Source of the DNA: Dolosigranulum pigrum ATCC 51524 | Lineage (GTDB): Bacteria; Bacillota; Bacilli; Lactobacillales; Carnobacteriaceae_A | Assembly: GCF_000245815.1 (NCBI RefSeq) | Contig: NZ_JH601103.1 | Span: 310,919-374,918 of the forward strand | Direction: 5' to 3' | DNA length: 64,000 bases | In this document: piece after piece, positions 25,373 through 33,060 of the stretch | How positions within the stretch are numbered: position 1 is the first letter of the stretch | Layout of the letters: each line of letters opens with the position of its first letter | Notes under the pieces: model-generated | Told to the model about the DNA's origin: nothing | The model's database searches: none | What the model saw: only the letters and a program-made list of their open reading frames with translations | Program-made: the position numbers and the translations under genes

Positions 25373-26371
25373 CTATAACTCCATCTCAGCCAAGGCCTCC
25401 AAAGTATATCGGCGCTTATCTTCGCCTGGAATAAGCGGGACAATGAGGAGTTCATCCGCATCGGTTATATCGATGAGTTGTTGTAATTGTTGTTGAACAT
25501 CTGTGGGAGTACCGATAATTGCTTTATTCTTGTTCTTCTGAATACGGTCCTTATCTTCAGCACTTAGTTTATATTGAGCAGCTGTTTCCACAGATGGAAA
25601 ATGAGTAAATTCACGATAATCATGCTTCCCTAACATCCACACATCGAGTGCTCGCTCTAGTTCAGCAGCTTCTTCTTCAGTCGATGCCACAGCTACGGAC
25701 AGTGCAATACTGACAAGTGGCTTCTTTAAGAAGGGAGAGGGCTTGAAATGATAACGGTAAGTGTTAATGCCATTTTGCACGTAGTCCATTCCGACTAAGA
25801 ATTTCCCATAGACATAGCCTAAGCCAAGCTTTCCTGCTTGTTGTGCTGTTGAGGGAGAGCCCGTGGTTAAGACAAATGGAATAGGATTAGCCTTAACATT
25901 CGGGTGGACAACCATATCACTAAAGCGGTGGTCTTCGTCCGTATCATTTTGTAAGTAGTAAACTAAGTCAGCTACTTGCTTTTGATGGTCTACTTCACTT
26001 GTGCGGTATTCATTCAATGCTTCGCGAGCAGGTTTTACTCCTGGATTGTTCCCTAAGCCTGCATCCACACGATCAGGGAAAAAAGCAGTTAATGTTTTTA
26101 AGTTTTCGGCTACTTTCAGCGGACTGTAATGTGGTAACATAATGCCACCCGACCCAATACGAATCCGTGTTGTTTGGTTTAACAAGTGCATCATAAGCAT
26201 TTCAGGTGCACTCGAGGTAAACGCCGGTACATTATGATGCTCAGCCACCCAAAAACGGTGATAGCCTAAATGTTCAGCTAGCCGAGCACGCTCTACCGTC
26301 TGAGCAAGTGCTTCTTCTGAGGTTTGGCCTTCATCACGAATGCCGTAATCTAAAATCGACAGTAGTGTCAT
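25373..26371 (-). CDS. Luciferase-like flavin monooxygenase (LLM family)
   Basis: 332-aa TIM-barrel protein of the FMN-dependent luciferase-like family: LSILDYG at the N-terminus, FWVAEHHNVPAFTSSAPE, RIGSGGIMLPHYSPL and VDAGLGNNPG. I chose ATG at 26371, six codons inside the longest frame, because GGAGGA precedes it by 6 bases. It is 30 bases after the lipoate ligase gene. LLM proteins are regular members of extended SirTM/lipoylation operons; a role in redox sensing or oxidising a lipoyl-linked substrate is conjecture. Confidence 0.85.
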   Translation of the reverse strand: MTLLSILDYGIRDEGQTSEEALAQTVERARLAEHLGYHRFWVAEHHNVPAFTSSAPEMLMMHLLNQTTRIRIGSGGIMLPHYSPLKVAENLKTLTAFFPDRVDAGLGNNPGVKPAREALNEYRTSEVDHQKQVADLVYYLQNDTDEDHRFSDMVVHPNVKANPIPFVLTTGSPSTAQQAGKLGLGYVYGKFLVGMDYVQNGINTYRYHFKPSPFLKKPLVSIALSVAVASTEEEAAELERALDVWMLGKHDYREFTHFPSVETAAQYKLSAEDKDRIQKNKNKAIIGTPTDVQQQLQQLIDITDADELLIVPLIPGEDKRRYTLEALAEMEL

Positions 26372-26401
26372 TGAACTTCCTCCATTCATACAATGATGGT
26401 T

Positions 26402-27424
26402 TTAACTTAAAATAAGATCCACTAATTGTTCTGGATTGAGTGCCCCAAAATATTGCTCAAACTCTAGGCCGTGCAAAGCTTCCAGTAAGTCTTCGCGTTC
26501 CGTCCGCGTACCAATCAGGGCTTGTTCAACTTCTGAAACATCTCCCTTAGAGAAGAAATCGCCATAAATCTTGCATTGATCGATACGGCTGGCTTGGATC
26601 GATAGGGATACCTCAATTGTACCGACATCGAATCGTTCACTTCGGTTATATTCATATTGAGGAGCTTGACCGTATACCCAATCCCAATTGCTATATTTTT
26701 CTTCGACTAACTGATCGATAGCTGCCCAATCTTCATCTGTTAAGATATAACGCTTCGCTTCCGCTAAATCATCTACCTGAAGTAATTCTTTGAGCATTAA
26801 GTCCTTAAATTCCATATTCGTAACATCTTGATACTTATCTGCCAAGTGTGGACGAATATTGGTCACGCGAGCACGAACGGATTCGATCCCTTTTGAGATT
26901 AACTTCTGACGATTTGGTGTCAAACTCTTCACCATCGCTTCCGGATCAATATCCAATAATAGTGAAAATCCGCCATACAAGCGATCTCCCACCGGCATCA
27001 TTGCTGCTCCGGATACTTTTTTATCATGAATAACTAGATCATTCCGGCCTTTTTGATCGATCTCAGTTACGCCGAGATTTTTTAAGGCTGCAATCGCTGG
27101 GGCATAGAATTGCTTGTAGTCTCCAACTAGGCTATCTTCAAGAGGCAACAGGAAACAAAAATTTACACTACCATTGTCCAAATAAATTGCTCCGCCTCCC
27201 GTATCACGGCGCACAACAGGCATATTATGCTCTTCTAAGAACTGTTTACCTACTTCTTTTTCGGGGTTTTGGAAGCGACCAATCTGGACATGGGGGTCAC
27301 ATATATACGGGAAGATAAGGGCTTCGCCTGGTTTGATATGTTTTTGGGCATATACTTGAATAGCTAAGGAAGTTGCCCCATCTGTCATAAACTTACCATC
27401 ACGAATTGGTTCTACTAAGTACAT
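26402..27424 (-). CDS. lplA2: Lipoate-protein ligase (LplA2 type)
   Basis: 340 aa with the biotin/lipoate ligase fold: RRDTGGGAIYLDNGSVNF, GRNDLVIHDKKVSGAAM (catalytic Lys in KKVSG) and a C-terminal accessory domain (about 255-340). It activates free lipoate with ATP and transfers it to a lysine, in this operon presumably that of GcvH-L. The ATG follows the sirtuin stop without a gap. No other lipoylated enzyme complex is visible in the window. Confidence 0.9.
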   Translation of the reverse strand: MYLVEPIRDGKFMTDGATSLAIQVYAQKHIKPGEALIFPYICDPHVQIGRFQNPEKEVGKQFLEEHNMPVVRRDTGGGAIYLDNGSVNFCFLLPLEDSLVGDYKQFYAPAIAALKNLGVTEIDQKGRNDLVIHDKKVSGAAMMPVGDRLYGGFSLLLDIDPEAMVKSLTPNRQKLISKGIESVRARVTNIRPHLADKYQDVTNMEFKDLMLKELLQVDDLAEAKRYILTDEDWAAIDQLVEEKYSNWDWVYGQAPQYEYNRSERFDVGTIEVSLSIQASRIDQCKIYGDFFSKGDVSEVEQALIGTRTEREDLLEALHGLEFEQYFGALNPEQLVDLILS

Positions 27425-28312
27425 TTACTTCTCTCCTTTGATCTGATTAGCTTGCGTTAATGTTTGTTGGATATCATCTGTTAAACGAATCGTTCGCTGA
27501 CGGATTGCTTGTGGTAATCGATAACGCTTCTGATTCATAGGTACATAAATGGCTGCTGGGTTAGATTCAGTACGGTCAGTAAATGGCTGCTTAATAAACT
27601 GTGGTGTGGTAAATCCAACTCCAATTTCTAAATACAATACTTGACCAGTTTCATGCTGAGCAAGGAAAGCTTCATATCGCTCCAATTGAGCATAGAAGTC
27701 CGCATCTTCTACCATTCCTTTTTCGGCGTTGCGCTTATTCACTTCAAGATAAGCGCCGCACCGTGGGCAATAAGGAATCAACTCATATGGAATCGTCATC
27801 TCAGACTGTTCTGTCACCATTTGGCGGATTAAGTCATCTTTCCGATATGTCTGAGCATGGCAGAACTGACTACACTGCATTAAGCCGTACTCGCCCTGGA
27901 TATGAAAGACTTTTTCCGGATCATAATCAGCCACCCAAAAAGCATTATCCGCATTTGTCGTAATAATGTGATATGGCTTATCCGCTAGTAAAGACTTCAG
28001 CGCTAAATATGATGGTCCGACAGGTTGATCCAAGTAATTCAACGCAATGAAGCGACTCTGGAATGCCCAGTATTCCGTAATACTCTCATAATCATATAAA
28101 CTCGCCTGGAGCATATCAATTAAGCCATACTTCTCGATAAAATCGGCAAAATGATCAGTAAAGCGCTCGCCACTGTATAAAAAGCCGTCCGCCGCTGACA
28201 TCCCGGCTCCAATCCCAACCACCACCGCATCAGCTTCTGCTATTAATTCGCATAGCTTCTCAGCTTCAGACTGATGGGGTAAAATCTCAGCTGTCCATTT
28301 ATGTTGTGTCAT
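27425..28312 (-). CDS. Macrodomain-linked sirtuin (SirTM), protein ADP-ribosyltransferase
   Basis: 295-aa class M sirtuin. The NAD-binding GIGAGMSAADGF is present, but the usual TQNIDxLH is TTNADNAF and the catalytic His region reads IQGEYG, i.e. residues for deacetylation are replaced, as described for SirTMs, which ADP-ribosylate GcvH-L after its lipoylation. Zinc ligands are in CSQFC and CPRCG. ATG 28312 was chosen (GGAGATGATTCAG upstream); an ATG three codons earlier abuts the Shine-Dalgarno. It overlaps the macrodomain gene by 14 bases. Confidence 0.88.
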   Translation of the reverse strand: MTQHKWTAEILPHQSEAEKLCELIAEADAVVVGIGAGMSAADGFLYSGERFTDHFADFIEKYGLIDMLQASLYDYESITEYWAFQSRFIALNYLDQPVGPSYLALKSLLADKPYHIITTNADNAFWVADYDPEKVFHIQGEYGLMQCSQFCHAQTYRKDDLIRQMVTEQSEMTIPYELIPYCPRCGAYLEVNKRNAEKGMVEDADFYAQLERYEAFLAQHETGQVLYLEIGVGFTTPQFIKQPFTDRTESNPAAIYVPMNQKRYRLPQAIRQRTIRLTDDIQQTLTQANQIKGEK

Positions 28313-29129
28313 CTGAATCATCTCCTTTCGCCGTTAAAAGTCGTTCGTATATTTCTTTATCTTTATCCGTAAAGACATTAAATACTACCTGCATCGGTTC
28401 GGTATGTTTTGCTAAAAATGTTGTGACTTCTTGAATAGCGATTTCGGCAGCTTCTTGTTGAGGAAATCCAAACTCACCTGTTGAAATACAACAAAAAGCC
28501 AGACTAGTTAACGATTGTTCTGTCGCTAACGACAGACATTGCTGATAACAATTAGCTAATAAATCCCGATGCATTTTGCCTACTTGCTTCCCTTGCACAT
28601 TCGGCCCTACTGTATGAAGAACATAATTGCTGGGCAAGTTGTATGCTGGGGTTAATTTTGCTCGTCCAACGGGTTCTTTTCGCCCTTGTTCTTGGATTAT
28701 TTCGTGACAATCTTGGCGCAGTTGAATACCCGCCTTGGAATGAATCACGTTGTCAATACAATTATGTCCCGGCAAATAACAACCTTCTAGCTGACTGTTG
28801 GCTGCATTAACAATCCCATCAACGACTAAAGCTGTTATATCTCCTTGCCAGAGATAGAGTTGTGAGCCATTCTTGAACTCACGTATAGACGTTAGGGCTG
28901 CCAGTTCAGTTGTTGGCTGGTTATACGCACCTAATACCTTATTTTGTTGCGCAATCCACTCATCCGGCATGGGAGCAGGTGGGCGGACATTGACTAACTT
29001 GCGATAACAGTGAAAATAATCATCCATTGTATGCAACTCGGGTAATGGTCTATTGCTCCCATAATGTGCTTGCCACAAGGGGTGAATGACCGCTTCCCAG
29101 GTTGCCTGTAGGGTTGTTTGATCTTCCAT
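28299..29129 (-). CDS. Zinc-dependent macrodomain ADP-ribosylhydrolase
   Basis: 276 aa. An N-terminal helical part (1-90) precedes the macrodomain (about 90-270) with VDGIVNAANSQLEGCYLPG, HNCID (Cys/His residues of the zinc-macro type), the ADP-ribose loop CISTGEFGFP, and YVLHTVGPNV. The family removes ADP-ribose placed by SirTM on GcvH-L. Its ATG shares one base with the stop of gcvH-L, and its 3' end overlaps the sirtuin gene, fitting a writer-eraser pair translated together. Confidence 0.9.
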   Translation of the reverse strand: MEDQTTLQATWEAVIHPLWQAHYGSNRPLPELHTMDDYFHCYRKLVNVRPPAPMPDEWIAQQNKVLGAYNQPTTELAALTSIREFKNGSQLYLWQGDITALVVDGIVNAANSQLEGCYLPGHNCIDNVIHSKAGIQLRQDCHEIIQEQGRKEPVGRAKLTPAYNLPSNYVLHTVGPNVQGKQVGKMHRDLLANCYQQCLSLATEQSLTSLAFCCISTGEFGFPQQEAAEIAIQEVTTFLAKHTEPMQVVFNVFTDKDKEIYERLLTAKGDDSDDTT

Positions 29130-29461
29130 TATTCGTCTTCTAACGCTGCAAATTCAGCTTCATCAACATCGGTCAACTGAATTAACCAGTTCTCAGCTTC
29201 ATCAGCAGAATTCAATAAGTTAGGTTGATCAACTGCTGCTTCATTTTTGGCATGTACCGTGCCACTAATTGGCGTTTTCAGTTCAATAACCGTTTTCGAA
29301 GCTTCTAAAAAGAGAATGAAGTCTCCTTTTTTCAATGTGTCTTCGAAATTGTACTCAACAAACGCCACGGTCCCTACATCATCTTGCAATTCAGGGGTCA
29401 TTCGAATCGTGTAAATATCATCTTGTTTTTCTACAAATAAATAATTTCCAATTTTTCTCAT
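29129..29461 (-). CDS. GcvH-like lipoyl carrier protein (GcvH-L)
   Basis: 110-aa lipoyl-domain protein. The lipoylated lysine is expected in FLEASKTVIELKTP, with a barrel-sandwich ending in SGTVHAKNEAAVDQPNLLNS. No glycine-cleavage genes are near, so this is the dedicated carrier of SirTM operons rather than the H protein of glycine cleavage. ATG 29461 was chosen: AAAGGAG lies 7 bases upstream, and the longer frame has no support. First gene of the operon with a near-consensus promoter upstream. Confidence 0.9.
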   Translation of the reverse strand: MRKIGNYLFVEKQDDIYTIRMTPELQDDVGTVAFVEYNFEDTLKKGDFILFLEASKTVIELKTPISGTVHAKNEAAVDQPNLLNSADEAENWLIQLTDVDEAEFAALEDE

Positions 29462-29488
29462 AATTATACTCCTTTTTATTCCTATCTG

Positions 29489-29518
29489 ATTGTAACTTAT
29501 CCATAATTTACTCGTCAA
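29489..29518 (-). promoter_or_regulatory. promoter of the SirTM/lipoylation operon
   Basis: Minus-strand TTGACG (plus 29513-29518), 18 bases, TACAAT (plus 29489-29494), about 28 bases before the gcvH-L start. Confidence 0.75.
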
Positions 29519-29607
29519 TAGTCGGTAGAAGAACTTCAACTTAGTTCGTTAAAAAACCGTTAACATTTAGTGATTTATGATTGTTTTGAGACGTATTCTA
29601 AGCTAAA

Positions 29608-30390
29608 TTAATCAATATTGTTTTCTAAAAAATGGTCTGAGTATTCTGCGTCTTTATAGTAAACTTCCACCATTTTCAATCCTACTGGTGAAGCAGTTCG
29701 ACTGGCAGCTTGACGCTCTTTTGCTTGCAGTATGTCAGGGATTGCATCTGGATCCAACTTACCATCCGACACATCGAGCAGCGTCCCCACCATGATTCGA
29801 ATCATATTGTACAAAAAACCACTCCCGCTAAAACGCAAAATATAATCTGTTCCTTCTTGAATTAAGCACGCTTCATAAAGTTCACGCACGCGACTATCCA
29901 CTTCTGCATTGACCGCTGAGAAGCTCGTAAAATCATGTTCTCCTTTAAAATGCTCTAGGGCTTGCTTAATGCGTTCAACATTCAGTGCATGCGGATGATG
30001 ATACGCGTACAGTCGCTTGAATGGATCAGCTTGTTTACCAGTATAGAGCCGATATTCATACATTTTCCCACAAGCATCATACCGTGCATGAAAAGTGTCA
30101 GATACTCGCTCCACTTTTTGAGGGACAATATCGGTGGGCGTATTCGCATCGATCGCTCGCAACATTCCCTCCTCTGAAATATAAAACGGAAAATTAAAAT
30201 GACACACTTGTCCCGCCGCATGCACACCGGCATCCGTCCGCCCCGCTCCATGAATACGCACAAATTCACCCTTCGCAATCCGCTGAAGGGCTTGTTCAAG
30301 TTCTCCCTGAATTGTCGGTACATTCGGTTGTACTTGAAACCCACTATAATTCGTCCCATCATACGCTACAGTTAATTTATAACGTTGCAT
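29608..30390 (-). CDS. truA: tRNA pseudouridine synthase A
   Basis: 260 aa. Converts uridines 38-40 of the tRNA anticodon arm to pseudouridine. Catalytic Asp in GAGRTDAGVHA; the N-terminus MQRYKLTVAYDGTNYSGFQ is typical, so ATG 30390 is the start rather than an ATG 15 codons earlier. FSGSGFLYNMIRIMVGTL is the conserved C-terminal motif. It follows ecfT as in other Firmicutes, but rplM, its usual next neighbour, is 29 kb away. Confidence 0.95.
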   Translation of the reverse strand: MQRYKLTVAYDGTNYSGFQVQPNVPTIQGELEQALQRIAKGEFVRIHGAGRTDAGVHAAGQVCHFNFPFYISEEGMLRAIDANTPTDIVPQKVERVSDTFHARYDACGKMYEYRLYTGKQADPFKRLYAYHHPHALNVERIKQALEHFKGEHDFTSFSAVNAEVDSRVRELYEACLIQEGTDYILRFSGSGFLYNMIRIMVGTLLDVSDGKLDPDAIPDILQAKERQAASRTASPVGLKMVEVYYKDAEYSDHFLENNID

Positions 30391-30414
30391 CAAGATTTCA
30401 TCCTTTCTCAATCG

Positions 30415-30440
30415 AAAAGAGCCTGCACTAAGCAAGCTCT
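30415..30440 (-). terminator. terminator/attenuator between ecfT and truA
   Basis: Minus-strand AGAGCTTGC…GCAGGCTCT with a three-base loop region and one mismatch, followed by TTTT; located 11 bases after the ecfT stop. Confidence 0.6.
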
Positions 30441-30450
30441 CCTGTCTTCT

Positions 30451-31248
30451 CTATGTTCTAAAAATAATAAGGAAAATAGCCATTGCTAGATAGACCCCTA
30501 ACAAATACGTATCGCGTCGCTGCCAAGTAAGCTGACGAAATTTTGTTCGGCCTTCTCCCCCTTTATATCCCCGTGCTTCCATCGCTGTTGCCAATTCCTC
30601 TGCTCGGTTAATCGAGCTAACAAATAGTGGAATCAACATAGGAACAATGGATTTCATTTGGTTATACAAATTTCCTTCCCCAAAATCGATTCCACGGGCA
30701 CGTTGAGCATTCATAATTTTCTCCGTCTCATCCATTAATGTCGGCACAAAACGCAATGCAATACTCAACATCAACGCAATCTCATGCACAGGCACCCCAA
30801 TCTTTTTACCAGGATGTAATAAATATTCGATCGCTTCGGTCAAACTCATGGGCATCGTTGTCAACGTCAATAAAGTTGTCATAAAAATAATCAAGACAAA
30901 TCGCATGAAAATAAACGCCCCATTGACAAGACCTTCCTTAGAAATAACAATCACCCACCAACTGAACAGTACATTATCCCCTGCTGTAAAGACAACTTGC
31001 AATAATACTGTAAATAAAATTAGCCAAATTAACGGTTTGACACCATTAATAAAGAAACTTAACTTGATATCTGACAAATAAATACCGAACCCGACAAACA
31101 AAGCCAGTCCTAAGTAAGTAATCCAGTTGTTAGCCAAGAAAATAATCACGACAAATAATATGGTGCTCAATAGCTTTGCTCGTGGATCCAGTCGGTGAAT
31201 AAGTGAATCTCCCGTCACATATCGCCCAAAAATTAGTTTATCCATCAT
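30451..31248 (-). CDS. ecfT: ECF transporter transmembrane subunit EcfT
   Basis: 265 aa, energy-coupling-factor membrane component that links exchangeable vitamin-binding S subunits to the two ATPases. Helices are clear at about 25-75, 90-130 and 240-262, and the two coupling motifs are present as AQRARGIDF and AMEARGYKGG. The start is ambiguous: GTG 31257 or ATG 31248; I use the ATG. It overlaps the ecfA2 3' end. No S component is encoded in the window. Confidence 0.92.
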   Translation of the reverse strand: MMDKLIFGRYVTGDSLIHRLDPRAKLLSTILFVVIIFLANNWITYLGLALFVGFGIYLSDIKLSFFINGVKPLIWLILFTVLLQVVFTAGDNVLFSWWVIVISKEGLVNGAFIFMRFVLIIFMTTLLTLTTMPMSLTEAIEYLLHPGKKIGVPVHEIALMLSIALRFVPTLMDETEKIMNAQRARGIDFGEGNLYNQMKSIVPMLIPLFVSSINRAEELATAMEARGYKGGEGRTKFRQLTWQRRDTYLLGVYLAMAIFLIIFRT

Positions 31249-32116
31249 GGTGATCACCTACCTTCTTCAGCGTTGTGGCTAATTGTTCCGCCAATTCTTC
31301 CGTCGTCAGAGGCAAGTAATCAAACTGCCAATCATATTGTGCTTGCAATTGGTTGGCAAGTTCCGTTGCACTCGGTACACCCAGCTGTAAGCTAGACAAC
31401 CAGTCTGATTCTGCAAAAATTTCACGCGGATCTCCTTGGCGGCGCACTGTCCCGGATTCCAACACGATTAAATGATCCGCATATGTTGCCACATCATCCA
31501 TCTGATGCGTCACTAAGACAATGGTTAAGCCTTGTTCTTTATGTAAGCGATAGAACATATCCATAATTTCTTTTTGCCCACGTGGATCTAACCCGGCTGT
31601 CGGCTCATCCAGTACTAATACTTCCGGCTCTAAAGCCAACACCCCTGCAATCGCAACTCGGCGCATCTGTCCACCTGATAGATCAAAGGGTGACCGCTCC
31701 ATGAAGCTAGCATCTAATCCCACAACTTCTAGGAGAGCTTCTGCCTTCGCTAATGCCTCTTCTTTCTCCATACCGAAGTTACGCGGACCAAAAGCAATAT
31801 CTAAACCCACCGTCTCTTCAAATAACTGAGCTTCTGGAAATTGAAAGACAATCCCCACTTTTTTTCGCAATGGTTTTAGCTTCTTATTCTCGCTATCGGG
31901 CGTAATTGTCCGATCCCCAATTTGTACTGTCCCTTCTGTCGGCGTCTTCAGTGCATTCAAGTGTTGCAAGACCGTTGATTTTCCACTACCAGTATGACCA
32001 ATCAGTGCAGTATATTTCCCAGTCTCAATCATTAAATTGACATCATAGAGCGCCCGACTTTCGAAAGGAGACCCTATTTGATAAGCATATCCTACATCTT
32101 GGAAACGGATGTCCAT
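31238..32116 (-). CDS. ecfA2: ECF transporter ATPase EcfA2
   Basis: About 292 aa. Walker A GHTGSGKST, Q-loop VFQFPEAQLFEETV, signature LSGGQMRR, Walker B VLVLDEPTAGLDPRG, H-loop VTHQMDD. Starts MDIRFQDVGYAYQIGSPFE as EcfA2 proteins do; a TTG two codons upstream is possible. The 5' end overlaps ecfA1 by 25 bases. Confidence 0.93.
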   Translation of the reverse strand: MDIRFQDVGYAYQIGSPFESRALYDVNLMIETGKYTALIGHTGSGKSTVLQHLNALKTPTEGTVQIGDRTITPDSENKKLKPLRKKVGIVFQFPEAQLFEETVGLDIAFGPRNFGMEKEEALAKAEALLEVVGLDASFMERSPFDLSGGQMRRVAIAGVLALEPEVLVLDEPTAGLDPRGQKEIMDMFYRLHKEQGLTIVLVTHQMDDVATYADHLIVLESGTVRRQGDPREIFAESDWLSSLQLGVPSATELANQLQAQYDWQFDYLPLTTEELAEQLATTLKKVGDHHDG

Positions 32117-32931
32117 AACCAATCAATCAACCCTTCTTTTGTTAAGTAATTATCTGGCACCTTAATATTCTCTTGTGCCAAGGCTTGCTTCAACCGCTCA
32201 GGAAACGGTACATCAAGTCCATAAGACATTAAATTCTTCGTCTGCGAAAAAATAGCTTCCGGTTTATCGTGATCAATAATCTGACCACCCTTCATGACTA
32301 AGACACGGTCACTCGCTGCAGCTTCATCTACATCATGTGTAATAGAAAGCACCGTTAAATTCTCTCGCTCTTTCACTTCTTTCACCGTCTGCAAGACTTC
32401 TCGACGCCCGCGTGGATCCAACATGCTTGTCGCTTCATCTAGAATCATAATCTTGGGCTTCAAGGCCACAATACCAGCAATCGCTACCCGCTGTTTTTGT
32501 CCACCTGACAGACGAGCAGGTTCTTTCTCAGCGAAGTCAGTCATGCCTACTTGAGCGAGAGCATGCTCGATTCGCTCAATCATCTCTGGTCGTGGTACAC
32601 CCAGATTTTCCAGTCCAAATGCGACATCATCTTGCACGGTAGCACCGACAAACTGATTATCTGGATTTTGAAACACCATCCCAACACGTTGGCGGATATC
32701 CCACACATTTTCCATCGTTAAGTCTAGCCCATCAACTTGAACACTTCCTTCTTGAGGAGCGATCAAGCCATTTAAAGTTTTCGCTAGAGTGGACTTCCCC
32801 GATCCATTGGGCCCCACGATACTCAACCACTCCCCCTGCTTAACGGAGAAGGATACATCATTCAACGCCAAGTGGTCATCATCTATATTATATTTATACT
32901 TTATATTATTCACTGTAATGATATCTGACAT
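32092..32931 (-). CDS. ecfA1: ECF transporter ATPase EcfA1
   Basis: 279 aa. Walker A GPNGSGKST, Q-loop VFQNPDNQFVGATV (EcfA1 type), signature LSGGQKQR, Walker B IMILDEATSMLDPRG, H-loop ITHDVDE. First gene of the ecfA1-ecfA2-ecfT-truA group. In related bacteria it directly follows rplQ; here an amidase gene is interposed. Confidence 0.93.
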   Translation of the reverse strand: MSDIITVNNIKYKYNIDDDHLALNDVSFSVKQGEWLSIVGPNGSGKSTLAKTLNGLIAPQEGSVQVDGLDLTMENVWDIRQRVGMVFQNPDNQFVGATVQDDVAFGLENLGVPRPEMIERIEHALAQVGMTDFAEKEPARLSGGQKQRVAIAGIVALKPKIMILDEATSMLDPRGRREVLQTVKEVKERENLTVLSITHDVDEAAASDRVLVMKGGQIIDHDKPEAIFSQTKNLMSYGLDVPFPERLKQALAQENIKVPDNYLTKEGLIDWLWTSVSKM

Positions 32932-33000
32932 ACTATTAACTCCAATATTCTAAGCTATAAAATGGACACTCAATGCCTCAATATTACCAAAAATAGCCTC

Positions 33001-33028
33001 TTAATACAATCTTAATCAGCTTTTTCAA
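33001..33028 (-). promoter_or_regulatory. possible promoter of the ecf-truA group
   Basis: Minus-strand TTGAAA, 16 bases, TATTAA about 75-100 bases before ecfA1. Weak, but a promoter is needed if the amidase transcript ends first; no strong terminator is seen between them. Confidence 0.3.
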
Positions 33029-33060
33029 GCTAAAATGTGTGCTATTCATACTCTATTTAA

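Noticed and set aside
29540..29607. Terminator after truA
   Set aside because: Only a 5-bp stem with T-rich loop; too weak to claim.
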